From Clostridia bacterium (lineage in GTDB: Bacteria > Bacillota > Clostridia > Christensenellales > UBA3700): a stretch of 39,484 nt of DNA. The notes under the pieces are model-generated. The model was not told where the DNA came from, did no database searches, and saw nothing but the letters and a program-made list of their open reading frames with translations. The stretch spans positions 1 through 39,484 of the forward strand of contig JAIDUT010000014.1 in the NCBI GenBank assembly GCA_029060065.1, given 5' to 3'. Shown piece by piece: positions 36,800-39,484 of this stretch (its first letter is position 1; the number at the start of each line of letters is the position of its first letter). The translations under genes were made by a program, and so were the position numbers.

Positions 36800-38791
36800 T
36801 CAACCGTTATTATGGCGCTTATTTTCCGCCTTTTTAGTAGTCTCTGCCAAAGAGTCTTCTTTGTTAAACTCGGCGTACTCGAAAATATATTCTCTCCTCA
36901 AATCCGCGCTGTCACCCATAAGCGTGACGATTAGGCTCTCCGCCTCCGCATTGTCTTCGATTGACACCTTCATAAGCGAACGCGTCTTGGGATTCATAGT
37001 CGTTTCCCAAAGTTGCTCAGGGTTCATCTCGCCAAGTCCTTTATATCTTTGGAGCGTATAATTTTTGCCTACCGTTTCCAATATCTTCTTGAGTTCTTCA
37101 TCGTCATATGCGTACTGCACCTTATTCTTTTCGGTAATTTTATATAGCGGTGGCATACCGATATACAAATATCCGCCTGTGATAAGTTCTCTCATGTATC
37201 TATAGAACATCGTAAGCAAAATTGCTCTGATATGCGCTCCGTCTTGGTCTGCGTCAGCGAGAATGATAACTTTGTGATATTTGAGATTGCTTATATTGAA
37301 TTCATTGCCAAAACCTGTACCCAACGCGCTTATAATCAACTTGATTTCTTCGTTTTTGAGTATATCTTCGATTTTTTTCTTTTCGACGTTGAGCGGTTTT
37401 CCTCTAAGTGGCAAAATGGCTTGCGTAGCTCTATCTCTGCCTTGCTTTGCGCTTCCGCCTGCGCTATCGCCCTCAACAATGAAAATCTCGTTAAACTCCG
37501 GCTTTCTGCCCGAGCAGTTCGCCATTTTACCTATAAGAGCGGAAGAAGTCATGTTGCTGATATTTCTTGCTACGCTCTTTGCCTTAGCGGCGCTCTCTCT
37601 TGCCTTTGCGGCAACTCTCGCCTTTTCATAGATTGCGTCTATGACGTCTTTCTTGGCTTTATTGAGATAATCCTTGATGCCGTCGGTAAGCAAGTTCTCT
37701 ACAAGCGATTTGACCTCAGGATTGCCGAGTTTGGTCTTTGTCTGTCCCTCGAATTGCATATTCTGCATCTTGACGGTCAATACGGCGGTCAATCCTTCGC
37801 GATAGTCCTCTCCGCTGAAATTAGCTTGCTTTTCTTTGATGATATTCTTAGCTCTGCCGAAGTCGTTGAGAGCTTTCGTCAATGCCGACTTAAAGCCTGT
37901 TTCGTGCGTTCCTCCCTCCGTGGTAGGAATATCGTTGACGTATGAAAATACGCTTTCCGTATATGTGTCCGTATGCTGGAAAGCAAGTTCTACAATAAAT
38001 TTATCTTGTTTCTTCTCGATGTATATCGGCGGATTGTATTTCGGCGTCTTGCCCTCATTGAGGTGTAGCACGAAGTCGCTAATACCTCCGTCGTAACAAA
38101 ACTTGCGTACCTTAGGTCTTCCGCCCTCGCTCAGGCTTCTGTTGTCCGTCAAAGAAAATTTAACTCCGCCGTTGAGGAAAGCCAGTTCCTTGAGTCTTTT
38201 AGCTATCGTATCGAAAGAAAATTCTTCATTGCCGAATACCTTTGGGTCGGGCTTAAACGTTACCTTAGTACCTTTGAGTTTAGAATCGCAAGGTTCTGAT
38301 TTGAGTTCTTGAACTTTTGCTCCGCTGGCAATATCTCCGTTGGGCAATTCAACGGAAGCAAACTTCATATTATACCTTAAGCCTTTTTTATATACGTCTA
38401 CGGTGAGCCACTCGGATAGCGCGTTGGTAACCGACGCTCCGACGCCGTGCAAACCGCCCGACACCGTATAGTTCTTGTTGTTAAATTTACCGCCCGCGTG
38501 CAAAGTAGTAAATACAAGCTCGACGCCGGTGACTTTCTCCGTCGGGTGCATATCCACAGGAATACCTCTTCCGTGGTCAGTGACGCTTATGCTGTTGTCG
38601 TTGAAAATCTCAATTTCAATAGAGTTGCCATAGCCGTTGAGAACTTCGTCCATACCATTGTCGACGATTTCCCATAGAATATGGTGCATACCTTTAATGC
38701 CCGTAGTGCCTATGTACATACCCGGTCTTTTTCTAACCGCGTCCAGTCCTTTAAGTACGGCTATGTCTTTAGCTCCGTAATCTCTCTCCAT
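36800..38791 (-). CDS. parE: DNA topoisomerase IV subunit B
   Basis: RKRPGMYIGTT, GGLHGVGASVTNALS, EGDSAGGSAKQGRDR; ATG 38791 behind GAGGAGAG preferred to TTG 38803. Confidence 0.9.
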   Translation of the reverse strand: MERDYGAKDIAVLKGLDAVRKRPGMYIGTTGIKGMHHILWEIVDNGMDEVLNGYGNSIEIEIFNDNSISVTDHGRGIPVDMHPTEKVTGVELVFTTLHAGGKFNNKNYTVSGGLHGVGASVTNALSEWLTVDVYKKGLRYNMKFASVELPNGDIASGAKVQELKSEPCDSKLKGTKVTFKPDPKVFGNEEFSFDTIAKRLKELAFLNGGVKFSLTDNRSLSEGGRPKVRKFCYDGGISDFVLHLNEGKTPKYNPPIYIEKKQDKFIVELAFQHTDTYTESVFSYVNDIPTTEGGTHETGFKSALTKALNDFGRAKNIIKEKQANFSGEDYREGLTAVLTVKMQNMQFEGQTKTKLGNPEVKSLVENLLTDGIKDYLNKAKKDVIDAIYEKARVAAKARESAAKAKSVARNISNMTSSALIGKMANCSGRKPEFNEIFIVEGDSAGGSAKQGRDRATQAILPLRGKPLNVEKKKIEDILKNEEIKLIISALGTGFGNEFNISNLKYHKVIILADADQDGAHIRAILLTMFYRYMRELITGGYLYIGMPPLYKITEKNKVQYAYDDEELKKILETVGKNYTLQRYKGLGEMNPEQLWETTMNPKTRSLMKVSIEDNAEAESLIVTLMGDSADLRREYIFEYAEFNKEDSLAETTKKAENKRHNNG

Positions 38792-38809
38792 TTCTCTCCT
38801 CAAATTATA

Positions 38810-39484
38810 CTAATTTGCGACGGCAAGCTCAGGCTCTTTTTTTACTTTAGTTTCTACAACGTCAGCTACTGCTTCGTTATCTTGGGTATTCTTTGTAGCC
38901 GATACCAAATTATCCAACCAATCCAATACGTCTGCGTAAACCTCGTCTTTATTGAGCTCGTTGACAATCTCGTGACGCGCGTCTTCATATAGCTTTATTT
39001 TGACGTTCTCTATCCCCAACTGATTATACATGTCGTAAAGTTTGCTTACCGACTTGCCCATTTTACCCACTGGGTCTTTGTCGCCCGAAATAATAAATAT
39101 AGGCAGTTTTTTATCTATTCCGGCAAGTCTTTCCGGCTTGTATATTCTGCACAAACCGTCGAAAAAGTTCTTATAAAATCCCACCGACATAGTGTAGTTG
39201 CAATACTTGTCAGAGTTATATTTTTCGCACTCGCCCGCATCTCTATTGAGCCAAGCATTCTGTCTGTTTTCTTTCTTAAAAGGCCTCTCGTAAGCACCGA
39301 AAGTCATATTTTTAATAAATTCAGCAGTTTTATCTTTGCCATAGAGTTTGTGTTGAATATTAGCCACAAATCTACCGATTTTAGGCTCAATACCGCTCAT
39401 GTTTCCCGATCCGCTCAAAATACAGCCGTCAATATTCTCGGAATTTTGCTGAATATATCCCTGTCCCAAGAAAGAGCCGTAAGA
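38810..39484 (-). CDS. Alpha/beta hydrolase (lysophospholipase-like), truncated at window edge
   Basis: Open to edge with SYGSFLGQGYI upstream of the listed Met; IISGDKDPVGKMGKSV and YEDARHEIVNELNKDEV acid/His motifs. Confidence 0.8.
   Translation of the reverse strand, partial: SYGSFLGQGYIQQNSENIDGCILSGSGNMSGIEPKIGRFVANIQHKLYGKDKTAEFIKNMTFGAYERPFKKENRQNAWLNRDAGECEKYNSDKYCNYTMSVGFYKNFFDGLCRIYKPERLAGIDKKLPIFIISGDKDPVGKMGKSVSKLYDMYNQLGIENVKIKLYEDARHEIVNELNKDEVYADVLDWLDNLVSATKNTQDNEAVADVVETKVKKEPELAVAN

Noticed and set aside
34178-38791. GyrA/GyrB instead of ParC/ParE
   Set aside because: HPHGDSSVY (rather than HPHGDSAVY), subunit sizes and gene order favour topoisomerase IV, though a tree would settle it.

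Overview
The window looks like a low-to-moderate-GC Firmicutes/Clostridia-type chromosome segment. This lineage call rests on RBS and promoter style and gene families; I ran no search. Housekeeping genes: dinB-like Y-family polymerase, asnS, parC, parE, tRNA-Leu(GAG), tRNA-Thr(CGT) and a probable 6S RNA. Accessory genes: a TetR-DUF2461 operon, an iron-sulfur flavoprotein, a three-gene DUF11/Cys-rich operon, a DUF4091 hydrolase, a 1504-aa DUF4132-like protein with a small overlapping partner, a Fic pseudogene fragment, tandem double-HTH XRE paralogs, a GH95-like lipoprotein and an LRR lipoprotein. The most unusual region is about 17.9-29.6 kb. It is a compact minus-strand podovirus-like virion cassette: TerL, portal, putative scaffold, HK97-like MCP, connectors, beta-propeller hub-like protein, coiled-coil protein and two holin-like proteins. 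It has no recognisable integrase, replication, endolysin, tape-measure or tailspike gene, and TerL is split by a -1 frame disruption. It could be a decayed prophage, a satellite, or a domesticated particle; sequence alone cannot decide. Other signals: a duplicated tRNA-Thr 3' end (att-like scar), interspersed palindromic repeats, and several operator-like repeat arrays, including three TTATATAA octamers at exact 14-bp spacing.
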